The notes under the pieces are model-generated. The model had not been told where the DNA came from, ran no database searches, and saw only the letters and a program-made list of their open reading frames with translations. A stretch of 64,000 nucleotides of DNA, from contig NC_041781.1 of the NCBI RefSeq assembly GCF_900090045.1, positions 1,401,001 through 1,465,000 of the forward strand, in the 5' to 3' direction. Both the position numbers and the translations under genes were made by a program. This DNA is from Plasmodium malariae (lineage: Eukaryota; Apicomplexa; Aconoidasida; Haemosporida; Plasmodiidae). This document shows positions 12,456 to 23,925 of this stretch, in pieces; position 1 is the first letter of the stretch; each line of letters opens with the position of its first letter.

Positions 12456-13182
12456 TTATTTTTTACTATTTTTTTTTGTATTTCGAATGATGCTCATTTT
12501 TACATAAATATAAACAATGAAAAGGGTCATACCCAACTGTGTATTCAGGTAAATTATATGGATGATTGTATAAGCACATAACACACATTATGCGCATACT
12601 CGTGTATGTATGGCTGAATGGTCGTATGGGCATATATACATATAAATATTCACATTTGTAAAACAACATTTCAAATCATTTTTCCTTTTTTTTTTTTTTT
12701 TTTCGCTTGTTCAAAGAAAAAATGTGCCCAACAATATACACACTGTAGAACGTTTTTAAAAAGTTCCATTTTTACAATAATTAGACGATATAGTGTACAT
12801 ATTGGTGATTTCTTTTTTTTTTTTGATTCGATGTTTAAAACTTGTGCTATTATAAGAGCAAACCATTTAATAAGTTCTTGTTACGCTCTTCAAGGTCTGA
12901 CTTCACTGTTATGCTATTAGTATATATATATGCCTATACGTATATATACACATATGAGCACATACACATGTATACATATGCATATAGGTGAACATACACA
13001 TGCGTACATATACGCATACGTGCACATACATATACATCATTCACCGCACAGTCAGATGATACAAGACAACACGCGCTTAGAAATAATCAAAAACATTTAA
13101 CAATTCATTTATGGGTTTACAAAAACATGTCCGCCTTCTCCTCATGTGCGAGATATAAAATAATGAAAAAGTAAACAAACAT
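12456..13182 (-). CDS. Candidate small multi-exon membrane protein gene
   Basis: Tentative. On the minus strand an ATG at 13182 begins MFVYFFIILYLAHEEKADMF and is followed by a plausible donor (GTAAAC) after 13121. A second exon-like piece starts at 12913 (ITVKSDLEE...). A third open stretch at about 12845-12755 reads ..ICTLYRLIIVKMELF.. to a donor GTATAT. A last piece from 12536 gives LGMTLFIVYIYVKMSIIRN and stops at 12456. Phases can be made to agree, but the second intron would be only 38 nt, which is unusually short. The pieces look more coding-like than the flanking repeats: hydrophobic ends and a charged middle. I do not recognise a family. It may instead be non-coding. Confidence 0.28.
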
Positions 13183-13280
13183 CAGGCATCATTAGGTATT
13201 ATCTGCTGTTACTATTTTTCACCCAGTTATGTTCATTTTCTTTATACTATTTTTTTCTTTTTTTTAATTTTTTAAAACTA

Positions 13281-13281
13281 C

Positions 13282-13314
<33 letters not shown>

Positions 13315-13493
13315 AAACTGCTAATCGTGTGACGCAAAATTGAATATGCAAAATGCACAAGGAAAAAAGCAAAAAGCATAAACGCGAATTTTACAAATAA
13401 TGGTTCATATTTTGGCAAGTCTTTAATTATACTACATAAAGGAATAAAATAAAAGAAGAAAAATACTACTTTTTTACTAATTGTATGGCACAT
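13281..13493 (-). CDS. Candidate two-TM small protein or exon
   Basis: The minus-strand ORF from ATG 13493 reads MCHTISKKVVFFFFYFIPLC and then IIKDLPKYEPLFVKFAFMLF, with a second hydrophobic helix ending near HFAYSILRHTISSL. It then runs into a homopolymer (poly-T on the minus strand) before a stop. Two membrane helices separated by a short polar turn look like a real small membrane protein or one exon of one. No start context, family or partner exon can be shown. Alternatives are a chance ORF in AT-rich DNA or a piece of the neighbouring candidate gene. Confidence 0.27.
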
Positions 13494-13934
13494 GTATGTT
13501 TTTTTTTTTTTTTTTTTTTTTTGTATTTTCATTTTAAATTTTCACAGACCTACACTCCATACGTACATGCGCATATACCCACACTCGTGTGTACGTACGT
13601 ACGTAACACAAGAAAAAAGTGGGGATAATAAAAATTTGTGCTTTTTCCTCAAATCGTCTGTAAGCGGACGTGGCTTGACGAGTGCACGTGCGCACATGTA
13701 TATATATACGAACATATACTTGTACCTGTATGGACAAGCTTTGGCGTTTGACACGCATATATAAGTCCAACTACAGCATACAACACGCAACATAAAACTT
13801 CTCACTGATATGCTGCAAATGGTACTCGCCTCTCCCATGTTACGATTACACATATAAAATACAGTGTCTATTTATTAGGATCAAAAACAAATTGGCAGTT
13901 TATCCATTCTACCTATTTTTAAAATTTTTACTAT

Positions 13935-14060
13935 TATTTTATTACTATACTATTTCGTTACTATACTATTTCGTTACTATACTATTTTGTTACTATACTA
14001 TTTTGTTACTATACTATTTTGTTACTATACTATTTCGTTACTATATTAACTTATCACTAT
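13935..14060 (+). repeat. 16-bp minisatellite TTACTATACTATTTCG
   Basis: About six to seven near-perfect copies of TTACTATACTATTT(C/T)G lie head to tail, then decay into TTACTATATTAA-type units up to about 14085. It is intergenic. Confidence 0.8.
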
Positions 14061-15041
14061 ATTAATTTATTACTATATTACTGTCTAACTTTTTTATTTT
14101 ATTACTATATTGTTGTATTCCTGTTTTGTTTTATAATTCTGTTATCATTTTATTTTTCTATTTTTTCTCCTTTTTGTACATTCTGAGGATACTCAAATTT
14201 TAGCATATCAAATTGGGGTAATCGTGGTTTTCCTCATTTACTATTACAAAATTTTCCCCATGTGTTAATAAGTAAATTTGGCAAAAATTAATTTATACAA
14301 ATTTATTGTCAATGATTTTAAGTGATATAATTAGCACCTCTCCTTTATCTCCTTTCTTACATGTATAAGATGTGAAGAACTGTCTTCTTATAACACAGGA
14401 TTGTGTACATACATACAAGTATACATATTTCTAACATGATTTCGATAAAATTTGTTGATTTCCATTTTTTAATTATTTTTTCTACGCCTATAAAATAAAT
14501 CTGTTCCACATTCAACTCTTCTTGGTTCTATTTGTGTTTACTTTTTTTTTTTTTGTTCATACTCTATTAAGAAATATTCCCCTTACGTTGTCATTTCAAG
14601 CAGAAATCGAATTAAAAACGAAGATAAACACGAACAGAAACAAATACAAGAACGGAAAAAGGAAGAGATAACGAAACAGACAACAAAATAGACAAAGAAT
14701 CAGCCTATGTGCTAACACCTAATAGTTCAGCACATCAAAATGGAGTAAATAATAAGGAAGTATTCCGAATCTATCATCTCTCCCCGGAAGAAAAAAATAG
14801 TAATAAATGAGCGAGTGGATGAATGTAATACGCTAGGACTTGTTCGATCGTTTACTCCTTAATACTACGTTTTTCTAGTGGCCTAATCTCTGTGGAAAAA
14901 AAAAAAAAAAAAAAAAAAAAAGTATATATTCATACATATCTACATTCACACATACATATAAAAGCATGTGCATCCTCGCATGGAAGTTTTATTTTATTTT
15001 TATTTTTTTTTTTGAGAGATGCGGATGAACGCGCCATTTCC

Positions 15042-18000
15042 TCAGAAGTGATTATTTTCATCTGCATTTGAATATTTATGTTCATATGCATTTTCATTTT
15101 TATTTTCATTTTTATTTTCATTTTTATTTTCATTTTTATTTTCATTTTTATTCTTATTTTCATATTCATTTTTTTTTTTTTGTTGTTGTCCTTTTTGGAT
15201 CATACGGGTGATGGGCCACTTAAAATTGGGGTTGGGTAAAAACTCCCCCCCAAGGAAGGTGTAAGAAATAAGATGAGAAGAAATGCCTTGAAGAGTTTGC
15301 TCATAATGATAGAGTCTTCTGGTTAGTTCAGATAAAGCTATATTTGTAACAATGCAAAAATTATATTTACGTATTAAGTCGATACAAAAACTGTAATAAT
15401 TTTCTAAAGGTTGGGTAATCAAATATCCTAACATACGGAGATGCTGAAAAAATAGTAGGTCCTTTTTCGTCAACATCATATCTGCATTGTCATTACTATA
15501 TACTAAGTCGTTAGTATTTACTACGTCGTTAGTATTTACTACGTCGTTAGTATTTACTACGTCGTTAGTAGATACTTTGTTACTACTTACTCCGCCATCT
15601 TTCATTTCGCGATCATAAAAATCATTCGGGTTATGGTTTACTTTTGAATATTTCTCATCAGAGCTGTACTTGTTACGAGTTGTTATATATTCCTCAGGTA
15701 TAATAATCTTAACATGATAAGCTTTAAATCTGTAATAGTCTAAAACCACCTTTATTCTATATATATCAAAATATTTTATGTAATTATGTTGGTATCTCGT
15801 ACCGATGTTTTTCCCATCTATTATTATCATCTTATTAGGTACATGGTTCGATGGCGAAATTTCGTCCATTTTATATGTCCTTACAAATTGTTGATCTACT
15901 ATGCTATTTGTACTTTTTTCTTCCATGTACATGTATTCACTAGGTTTCTCATTTCCCACGGTACTATGACTTTCTTTATTTATGGTAATCCTACTTTGCT
16001 TCCAATTTTTGCATTTGTAGCAGTTTAGCAGCGACTCGTTGCTGCTGGCAATGAGGTTACTGCTGACGATGTGGCTACCACCTTCAGTACTACTTTTTGT
16101 AATAGGACTACATCTTCCCGCCGTGCTCGTAGAACGAGCCCCCTGGTAGTGAGCATCCTTCGCCAAGCTCTTCAACAACTGTTCATGCCTATCACTGTCG
16201 CTGTTAACATTTTCGATGATACTGCTCCTCTTTTTTGTAGTGATATTATCTGAAAAGGAATCTTCAAAGAATGAATTTTCCTTGGAACATACTTTCGTTA
16301 ATTCGTTCGATATATTCATTATTTCATTGAAACCATCTTTTTTATTATGGTAATCATCTACATCATTATACAAATATTGATCATGATTTCCCACTTTTTT
16401 TATATTATCTAAAAGGTCATATTTAGTATGTTCAACTTGACTTAACACAGTTCTTGTATTCCCTCTGCAGTTATTATAGTTCGTATTTATAGTTTTATTT
16501 TGTACATAATTATTACAATTTTTCAAAAAATCTGCAGGACTCTTACTTATGCAATTTGTGTAGGGATCATTTATAGATGAATTATCATTCCGTTCATAAC
16601 TTCCATTGTTCCCATTATTTATTTTATTGTCATCACTCCGAGAGATATTACATGCCATTTTCTTCGTTCCACTATCGTTACGTACACCAATCACATCATC
16701 TTCGCGCTTTATACATTCTTCAACGACCTTCCTTTTGATTAACTTCAAGTTGAGACCCTCTTTCCCATAACTATCTCCACGACTGTCAGTTTTACGGACA
16801 TTACTACTGCAACTACCACTTCTACTTCTTCCATCACATCGACTTGCGTAACCCTGGTTACTGTTTCCACCACTTAACCGGACAGACGAATCCAACTTTC
16901 TATCATTCATTTTTTTCACGAATTTGATGTAAGGCAAGTCTTCATGTGTTTTCTTCTCCCCTTCGTTCCACTTGATCCCTTTACCATTCAATGCCAAATA
17001 TTTTTTACAAAGGCTTAGAAATTTTTCATTTTCCTTCTCCTTCATCTTTATCTTCTTCTCTTCCTCCTCCTCATCATCACTCTCCTTTTCTGATTTCTGA
17101 GTGAGGGCGAGAAACCTAGTTATTAGCACACATTCTTCCACTTCCCCGAATATGTCAAGTCTATCATCTAAAGTCCTCGTTGCCATGATGAAATTGTCCG
17201 TTTGTGTACCCTTCCCGTTCACACCAACCAGGTCGGGAGGAAATACCATTTTGTTGTTGTTACTTCCAAACGAGCTCTTTCTCCCTAACCCGTTGGTCAT
17301 ACTGTCATTCCCAGAAGTAGCAACATAATCGTAATTATTTTCCGGCATATAAAAATTGTTACTGTTTGAAATGGATTTTTCATATAGGTCATTATAACAC
17401 TCAAATTGTATATCATCTGAACAATCTTTTTCCCTTCCTATATTTTCCATACCTATATCTCGGATGCCTACATTTATGTTTTCTTTCTCCCCCTTACAGG
17501 TTGAAGAAGACATCTTCATAAACAGCGGTTTTTTCAAAAGCACTATGTCCTCTTCATTCGAATCATCGAAGGGGTTTAAGAAATGATTTCCAGTAGACCT
17601 TTTTTCCAAATGCGCATTGTTAGGCTGCCTAGCCATTTGTCCCTCCTTTAACTTCTTAAACTGTAATGTGTTCAAAAAGGGATATATATAAAAATCTTCT
17701 TTTAATTTATATTGTAATATATTACTGTCTACTTGTATATCCTTTTTTACTTGTATGCTGTATATCAAATCTTTAATATTTTTTATTATATCATTATTGT
17801 AAATGCATTTCAAATCATTTGCGGATTGCTGTAATATTTTCGTGCGTTTTGTTAATCCATTTTTATGTTTGTATATTTTCGTTTTCCTCCTATGATTGTT
17901 ACCATTACTGCTATTACTGTTGCTGTTATTGTTTTTCCTTCCATTCGATCCGCTATTTCTTCCACCATCTCTTCTACCATTGCTACTGCTCCTACCATTT

Positions 18001-20015
18001 GCATGGGCATATGAACATACATAAACCGTCCTCCTCCTATAGTCTTCGTAGTACTGTTTAATGAGCTTATTTTTTTCTCTCTTTTCATCTTCATTCAACT
18101 TGGTTAGATGCACATCGTTAAAATTCTTTTCATTATTTAACCAGTATAATGTGTATATAAAAACAGACAAATATTTGGAATAAAAATTATAATAAAAATA
18201 TTTACATGAGAGTAAAAGTTCATATATTAAAAGAAAGGAAAAATAGATTTGTTCATTTTTATATATATATTTATTTATATTTACATACCCATAAAAAAAG
18301 CTACCTATTTTATTTCTCTCCTTTTCATGTTGATTAATGATTATATATATAATCATACTTAGTAAGGTAAAAATTATAAAAATTAAATTTTTCATCATGA
18401 ATTTGTCTTCTTTTTTATTATAATATTGAATCTTTACATATTTATTAGTATAATAAATAAACTTGTTTTTTTTCTTTTCAAATTTATTCATATCGATTTT
18501 TGAAAATAACAGCTTAACAATTTTAAAATAGCTAATGTAAAAATTTATGAAAGTTTCACTCAATTCCTTTTCTTCTAAACATTTTTCCTTTTTATTTTCT
18601 CTTAGTCCATCCTTTGAACCATTTGTATTTCCTGCTGCATAATCATTTGTTGTATGCTGCATTTTCCTTTGTACTGAGTTATCCACTCTCATGTATTTAT
18701 TATCACATATTTCGTTTTTGCCATTTCTAAGAGGAAAAATCTGTCCATCCTTATTTTTAATGAAGCATATACCCCTTATCGGACTACTGAGACCTTTGCT
18801 ACCATGACAAACGCTCGGGGAACCACGTCCACTGTGATTGTTATGGCTCTTACAACTTCTGACAATGCCAATACCTCCATCATCCCCAGTAAATCCATTA
18901 TTATTTCTCACCCTGCTCAAGTTACCTCCAGTACGACTTCTACTGCTACAGCTACTTCTAGTTCTACCATTCTGCCTCTTTCCGGTGCTTCTACTACATT
19001 TGTCAAAATCGTTGCACCCACCTCTTCTGTCACCAAAGCCGCTTTCATTTCCTTCATCATTTCCACTTCTACTATCCTCATTACTACTTTCCTTGTCTCC
19101 TTCCAGCTTCTCTAACAATTTTACCACTGTCCTTCTCTCGTTCAATATACTCTCCATGTACATAACCACTACATCCCTGTTTGGTGCTGGTTTGTGTGAT
19201 ATCAAGGATAAGAAATAAAAAAATAAACACTTTATTGGATTTCCATTTATAAATAATAAAGATAACTGATTGAATAAATGACCACTATACTTGTAATAAT
19301 TTAAAGAACAGTAATAATTTATACATGATTTTATTTCATTCTGTTTTTTATTATCTCTAAAAAAGTAGTATTTGTATCTAAATAAATCTCCAAGAATTTT
19401 GTAGGTATTACTTACACAAATTCTAACAATGCCTAAATTGTTATATAAATTATAATGTTGTTCATTTTTTCTGTTTTTATCATTTTCTTGTAAATAAAAA
19501 GTATCCATAATATTATTTACGTAACTGTCACGTTCGTATGTATCATTTTTTACATCTCTTGCATATTCATTTTCTTCACATGTGTGAACACAAATAGAAT
19601 ATGTATTTTCCTTATCTATTATTTTGCTCATATATAATATGTATTCGTGTTTTTTTTCATCATATGATTTTACAAATCTCCTTAGAATTTCTTGGAAATA
19701 CTCATAAGCATCATTTATCTTTATTCTTAAAATTAACAAGTATTTCCTTAACATTTTTTGATTGTTATTTTCATTTTGCAAATACCTAATTTTCTTTGTT
19801 ATACTTTTTATATTATGGTAAAAATAGTACATCCATATGCTATTCAAAAGTTGTACTGCTTTTACATTATTATCTTTTAAATATTCAAAGAGCACGCTTT
19901 CTTTTTTTTTCTTTTTTTTTCTTATTTCATCTGTCATACTATTATTTTCATTTGCCCAAATTTCCTTCCTTCTCATTATTGAACAAGCGCCAACTTCACG
20001 TAGAGGTACGTCCAT
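15042..20015 (-). CDS. EST1/SMG5-7-like protein with degenerate NYN nuclease domain
   Basis: A single long ORF encodes 1657 aa. Residues about 25-290 resemble the 14-3-3-like TPR region of EST1/SMG5-6-7; the segment near 241-290 (GHLFNQLSLLF..., FFYFLSLISHKP) matches the family's ..YNQLALL....YY.RSL...P pattern. Residues about 485-630 are a long helical region ending YLSVFIYTLYWLNNE, like the EST1 DNA/RNA-binding helical domain. A long Asn/Ser/Gly-rich middle follows. Residues about 1396-1610 form an NYN domain of the Zc3h12a/Regnase type: MIIIDGKNIGTRY, a central KDLLFFQHLRMLGYLITQP, then YNFCIVTNIALSEL. Relative to Regnase the second and third acidic sites (YDDRF, SND) appear as YYSFC and TNI, so only the first Asp remains and nuclease activity is doubtful. 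A role in mRNA decay or surveillance is inferred. The C-terminal NKNE repeat and NTNDVV repeats (minus strand of 15500-15570) are low complexity. Confidence 0.8.
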   Translation of the reverse strand: MDVPLREVGACSIMRRKEIWANENNSMTDEIRKKKKKKESVLFEYLKDNNVKAVQLLNSIWMYYFYHNIKSITKKIRYLQNENNNQKMLRKYLLILRIKINDAYEYFQEILRRFVKSYDEKKHEYILYMSKIIDKENTYSICVHTCEENEYARDVKNDTYERDSYVNNIMDTFYLQENDKNRKNEQHYNLYNNLGIVRICVSNTYKILGDLFRYKYYFFRDNKKQNEIKSCINYYCSLNYYKYSGHLFNQLSLLFINGNPIKCLFFYFLSLISHKPAPNRDVVVMYMESILNERRTVVKLLEKLEGDKESSNEDSRSGNDEGNESGFGDRRGGCNDFDKCSRSTGKRQNGRTRSSCSSRSRTGGNLSRVRNNNGFTGDDGGIGIVRSCKSHNNHSGRGSPSVCHGSKGLSSPIRGICFIKNKDGQIFPLRNGKNEICDNKYMRVDNSVQRKMQHTTNDYAAGNTNGSKDGLRENKKEKCLEEKELSETFINFYISYFKIVKLLFSKIDMNKFEKKKNKFIYYTNKYVKIQYYNKKEDKFMMKNLIFIIFTLLSMIIYIIINQHEKERNKIGSFFYGYVNINKYIYKNEQIYFSFLLIYELLLSCKYFYYNFYSKYLSVFIYTLYWLNNEKNFNDVHLTKLNEDEKREKNKLIKQYYEDYRRRTVYVCSYAHANGRSSSNGRRDGGRNSGSNGRKNNNSNSNSSNGNNHRRKTKIYKHKNGLTKRTKILQQSANDLKCIYNNDIIKNIKDLIYSIQVKKDIQVDSNILQYKLKEDFYIYPFLNTLQFKKLKEGQMARQPNNAHLEKRSTGNHFLNPFDDSNEEDIVLLKKPLFMKMSSSTCKGEKENINVGIRDIGMENIGREKDCSDDIQFECYNDLYEKSISNSNNFYMPENNYDYVATSGNDSMTNGLGRKSSFGSNNNKMVFPPDLVGVNGKGTQTDNFIMATRTLDDRLDIFGEVEECVLITRFLALTQKSEKESDDEEEEEKKIKMKEKENEKFLSLCKKYLALNGKGIKWNEGEKKTHEDLPYIKFVKKMNDRKLDSSVRLSGGNSNQGYASRCDGRSRSGSCSSNVRKTDSRGDSYGKEGLNLKLIKRKVVEECIKREDDVIGVRNDSGTKKMACNISRSDDNKINNGNNGSYERNDNSSINDPYTNCISKSPADFLKNCNNYVQNKTINTNYNNCRGNTRTVLSQVEHTKYDLLDNIKKVGNHDQYLYNDVDDYHNKKDGFNEIMNISNELTKVCSKENSFFEDSFSDNITTKKRSSIIENVNSDSDRHEQLLKSLAKDAHYQGARSTSTAGRCSPITKSSTEGGSHIVSSNLIASSNESLLNCYKCKNWKQSRITINKESHSTVGNEKPSEYMYMEEKSTNSIVDQQFVRTYKMDEISPSNHVPNKMIIIDGKNIGTRYQHNYIKYFDIYRIKVVLDYYRFKAYHVKIIIPEEYITTRNKYSSDEKYSKVNHNPNDFYDREMKDGGVSSNKVSTNDVVNTNDVVNTNDVVNTNDLVYSNDNADMMLTKKDLLFFQHLRMLGYLITQPLENYYSFCIDLIRKYNFCIVTNIALSELTRRLYHYEQTLQGISSHLISYTFLGGEFLPNPNFKWPITRMIQKGQQQKKKNEYENKNKNENKNENKNENKNENKNENAYEHKYSNADENNHF
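15082..15170 (-). repeat. 12-bp coding repeat (NKNE)n
   Basis: Minus-strand units AATAAAAATGAA encode NKNE repeats near the C-terminus of the EST1-NYN protein. They lie after the NYN domain, so they are probably a disordered tail. Confidence 0.8.
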
Positions 20016-20689
20016 ACACCTATATGTATGTATATATATATATATATATATACACGTATGTATGTGTGTGGGTGAATTATGTAGATCCCTTTAACGCGCA
20101 AAAATTATACCTCTAAAAAGACATCTCTACGGTCTACTTTTACTATGAACTTATATAAGGATTAACCTTTTTATTTATCGTAAAACGTATCCCTCCTCAC
20201 GTAAATGTTTTAATTCTTACCATCACACCTGACTTGGTACTCCATATACATGTACATGTAGATACATACATACATGTACGTTTACGTTCCAAGTAGTTGG
20301 TTTCCCTCTGTCACTATAAATATAAATATATATATATGTGTATATACGTATATATATTTATATACACAAGCATGGAAATAAATGCGCTTTTTGGTGTTTC
20401 CCCCTGCGTTTGTATCCTTTTAAAACAAGTTTTAAGAAAAATAAATTACGCTTAAACACATCGATCACATTAAGAGTCTATTCATACAAATTTTTAAAAC
20501 TTATTTCCTGCTTCCTGTTTTAGCAAATCTTCCTGTTTATTATTACATGAATAAAAAGCTTCTACTTAAATTACATTATTACTCTTTGTGTGATTCAGCC
20601 TTATCTCTTTCTATTTTAATTTAATGCGACGGTGTTACTGAGCTGTCATTGTTCACTTAAAATCCTCCGAATGACTTAATCGCATATAA

Positions 20690-20755
<66 letters not shown>

Positions 20756-21119
20756 ATATAAACATATACGTATATATATGTTTTGTACTTGTCTATGTTT
20801 ATGTATATTCTCCCCCCTACAGTTATTTAGGGATCATAAATATATAAATGAACATATATACACATATAAATATATACAAAGGAACACCTTAAGGTCTCTT
20901 AATTTTGCTTATTTTTACATGTCTTGTTAATATTATTAAGTCACTTGCAATAATTGTTATTCTAACGTTTTTTTTGTTCTTTTTAACAGTAATCTACTGT
21001 ATCGTTATTTATATTAAAAAAAAAAAATAGTACACTTGTGGAAAAAAAGAATGTACATTTTTGTAACTATAAATTCTTCTTCAACTATGGCATATGTAAA
21101 ATTAATTTTTTATATTTTG

Positions 21120-21280
21120 TATGCTTCCATATATTTCGTATGCTTCCATATATTACGTATGTTTGCATTTATTTCGTACATTTCCATTATGCATTTATTG
21201 TATGTTTCCATATATTATGTATGTTTCCATATATTATGTATGTTTCCATATATTATGTATGTTTCCATATATTTGCACGT
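21120..21280 (+). repeat. 19-bp repeat TGTTTCCATATATTATGTA
   Basis: Five or more tandem copies, with variants using CTTCC and TTCGT, lie in the divergent promoter region. The short ORFs through it are repeat artefacts. Confidence 0.75.
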
Positions 21281-21723
21281 AGTATAAAAATATTCTATAA
21301 ATGAATATTCCTATACACTTCCAAAAAACTTAAAAAAAAAAATTATAATTTAAACTAAAAAAAAAAAAAAATAATAAATAAAAAAAACGTAATTTTTATT
21401 TCTCAGTTTATATATGAATAATACATATAGAAAAATTACTTAAACATAAAAATAAGTAAAATTTACAAAGAAAAAAAAAAAAAAAAAAAAAAAGAAAAAG
21501 AAAAGCTTCTTTTATATTATTTTTTACAATTATATCTTCTGTTATGTCTATAAAAATGTTTTCTTATCTTTCTATTTTTACCATCTTTTTTATGTTAATC
21601 TCTTCACATTTTTGTAAAATATTTATTATTTTTTTTTTTTTCCATTGGGTACTTTTCAATATTTGTTTTCCTGAATAAAATTTCGAGTATATTTTATGTT
21701 CATACTATAAATACAATGTTTAA

Positions 21724-21754
<31 letters not shown>

Positions 21755-21948
21755 AGTAAGGTTTATAACTTTTTAGCATTCTGTAACTATATATTACTGT
21801 CCTTTTATTTTTTTTTTTTTTTTAAATATAACCTATTTTATTTTTATGCGTATGGCCAATCATACATAATAATACAGTTGGCCGCAAAATAAGATTATAG
21901 CAAAGTTTTTCATAGAAGGGTGTACACAAAGTCATCCTTGCTTTAAAG

Positions 21949-21998
<50 letters not shown>

Positions 21999-22134
21999 AA
22001 TAATTATGTTTGTACCGGTTCAGTTATGTATTACACCTATATGGGTTTCACAATGCAAAAACATAATTACTTGGAAGTATAGGTTATGATGTACAATGTG
22101 AACAATTAAAATGAAATAAAAATTGGAACAAAAT

Positions 22135-22290
22135 ATAGCAAAGTAAAACGAATTATAGCAAAATATAACGTAATATAACGAAATATAACGAAATATAACG
22201 AAATATAACGAAATATAACGAAATATAACAGCATATAACGAAACATAACACAGTTTAACGAAATATAACGATATATGGCTATATATATCA
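22135..22290 (+). repeat. 10-bp repeat AAATATAACG
   Basis: About a dozen head-to-tail decamers, with the central ones perfect and the flanking ones degenerate, lie in the intergenic region. Confidence 0.8.
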
Positions 22291-22636
22291 AATTATAACA
22301 AAATAAAACAGAATAAAGCAAACATATGTAAAATAAAAGATAAACAATTTTTCCCTTAAAGGATTAAAATGAGCACTAAGTGTTTACACCCCATCTATGG
22401 TATAATTTCAATATAAGCTTAATAAAAAGGGGTTTTTATATTAAGGCTTATTGTTTCATATTATCGTTCTTAAAATGTAAAATAGAAGCCACGTTACAAG
22501 TAAACGTGGAGTTATATTCACGTTTAGTAATTTTAAAAATACGTGCATTTATACATATATATTTATGTGTACGTATGCATTTATGTATGTGGGTATGAGC
22601 ACTGGCACCTTAATATTTTTATTTCGATAAGGAGTG

Positions 22637-22667
<31 letters not shown>

Positions 22668-23804
22668 ACCACTATAACGTTTTTTGTGAAAAGGTGTCCA
22701 CTCCTATGAGTGCGACTCTAAATTATTATTGCAATCATTACACTGCAAATTAAAACCTCTAAGTTTATGCATTTTAACACGCACATATATAGATACAAAT
22801 AAATGTATATATTTTGTGCAGCTAAAATATATATATTATTTTCATATTTGCTTAGATATTACGATATACCAAAGAAACTAAAAAACTTATTTCCTGTTCA
22901 TAAAATTAGATCTGTTTTGGATGACATGTTCATAATTTTTTTTTTTTTTTTTTCTCGAAAAAGGAACTAGCTATTATCATTTTGGCGTAATAACAATTAA
23001 TTTAAATACAACAGAAAAAGGCTACTAATATATTCACAAGAATATAATGTATATAACCATTAAAAAAAGAACATACCCCTTAAACATATGCGTACTTGTA
23101 TGTGTATAAATACGTATATCTAACCATTCATTTTCCATTTGTTAATATTAATGCACAATTTAACTCATAAAATTGGCATAAAGCTAATCGTTTGTTCCAT
23201 TGTTTAAATGAGTTTAAAAAAAAAAAAAAATAACATAAAAGACACAAATGAGAAAACTAATATATATGACATAAAAGAGAAAAATGACATATATGACATA
23301 AATGAGAAAATAAGAAATACATGTATGAAGTACAAAAAATGTTTTATCTTCTTAAACAAAAAAGAATTTAAATATAACAAAAATTAATTAGCATACCAGC
23401 AAAAGTGGTATATATATTCTAAATTTATTAAAAAATAATTTACTCTAAAGGGTAAATAGTACAACACATTGTCACATATGAATTACTTGCTTTTATTTTT
23501 AAAAATGTTTGGTTTAACTAGCTATTTATTTATATATTTATTTTTTGATTTTTTTTTTTTTTTTTTTTAGCTAATTACACATTGTTCTTATGCCATAAAA
23601 ACGTTTAAAAATTAAGTGCAATATATTTTAACACATTTTTTAATCTATATATTGAGCATATTTTGATATCCGAACGATTACGACTTACAGTTTTGTTCTA
23701 CATATTTCATTTAAAAAAAATAGGCTACTCCCATGTTTATATATGCGTTCCAGGATGGGCAAAAACGTAGCGATGTGGTACAACACCTTATATTTTTGTT
23801 TAAT

Positions 23805-23925
23805 ATTATCTGATTTTTCAATATTATCTGTTTTTTCAGTATTATCTGTTTTTTCAATATTATCTGTTTTTTCAATATTATCTGTTTTTTCAATATTATC
23901 TGTTTTTTCAATATTATATGTTTTT
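23805..23925 (+). repeat. 18-bp repeat TTTTTTCAATATTATCTG
   Basis: Seven near-identical copies lie about 0.5 kb upstream of the 6+6 membrane protein gene. The unit is a multiple of three, so it stays open on both strands, but there is no start context or neighbouring exon to make it coding. Confidence 0.8.

Larger units (their letters stand above)
10805..15041. other. Divergent/intergenic region with repeats
   Basis: This lies between the MFS start and the 3' end of the EST1-NYN gene. It contains (TA)n and TATG microsatellites (10860-11200, 11560-11762), an ATTT-rich tract (12166-12345), two candidate small genes (12456-13182, 13281-13493), a 16-bp repeat (13935-14060) and poly-A/T tracts. 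Outside the two candidates I see no supported gene. Confidence 0.5.

Noticed and set aside
12840..12920. Possible structured ncRNA (AAGAGC...GCTCTT inverted repeat)
   Set aside because: The stem is only six base pairs, and no snoRNA box set or tRNA signature could be recognised. The same bases may belong to a candidate coding exon.
18804..19218. Plus-strand Ser/Thr-rich and Leu/Pro-rich ORFs
   Set aside because: Antisense shadows of the low-complexity middle of the EST1-NYN gene.
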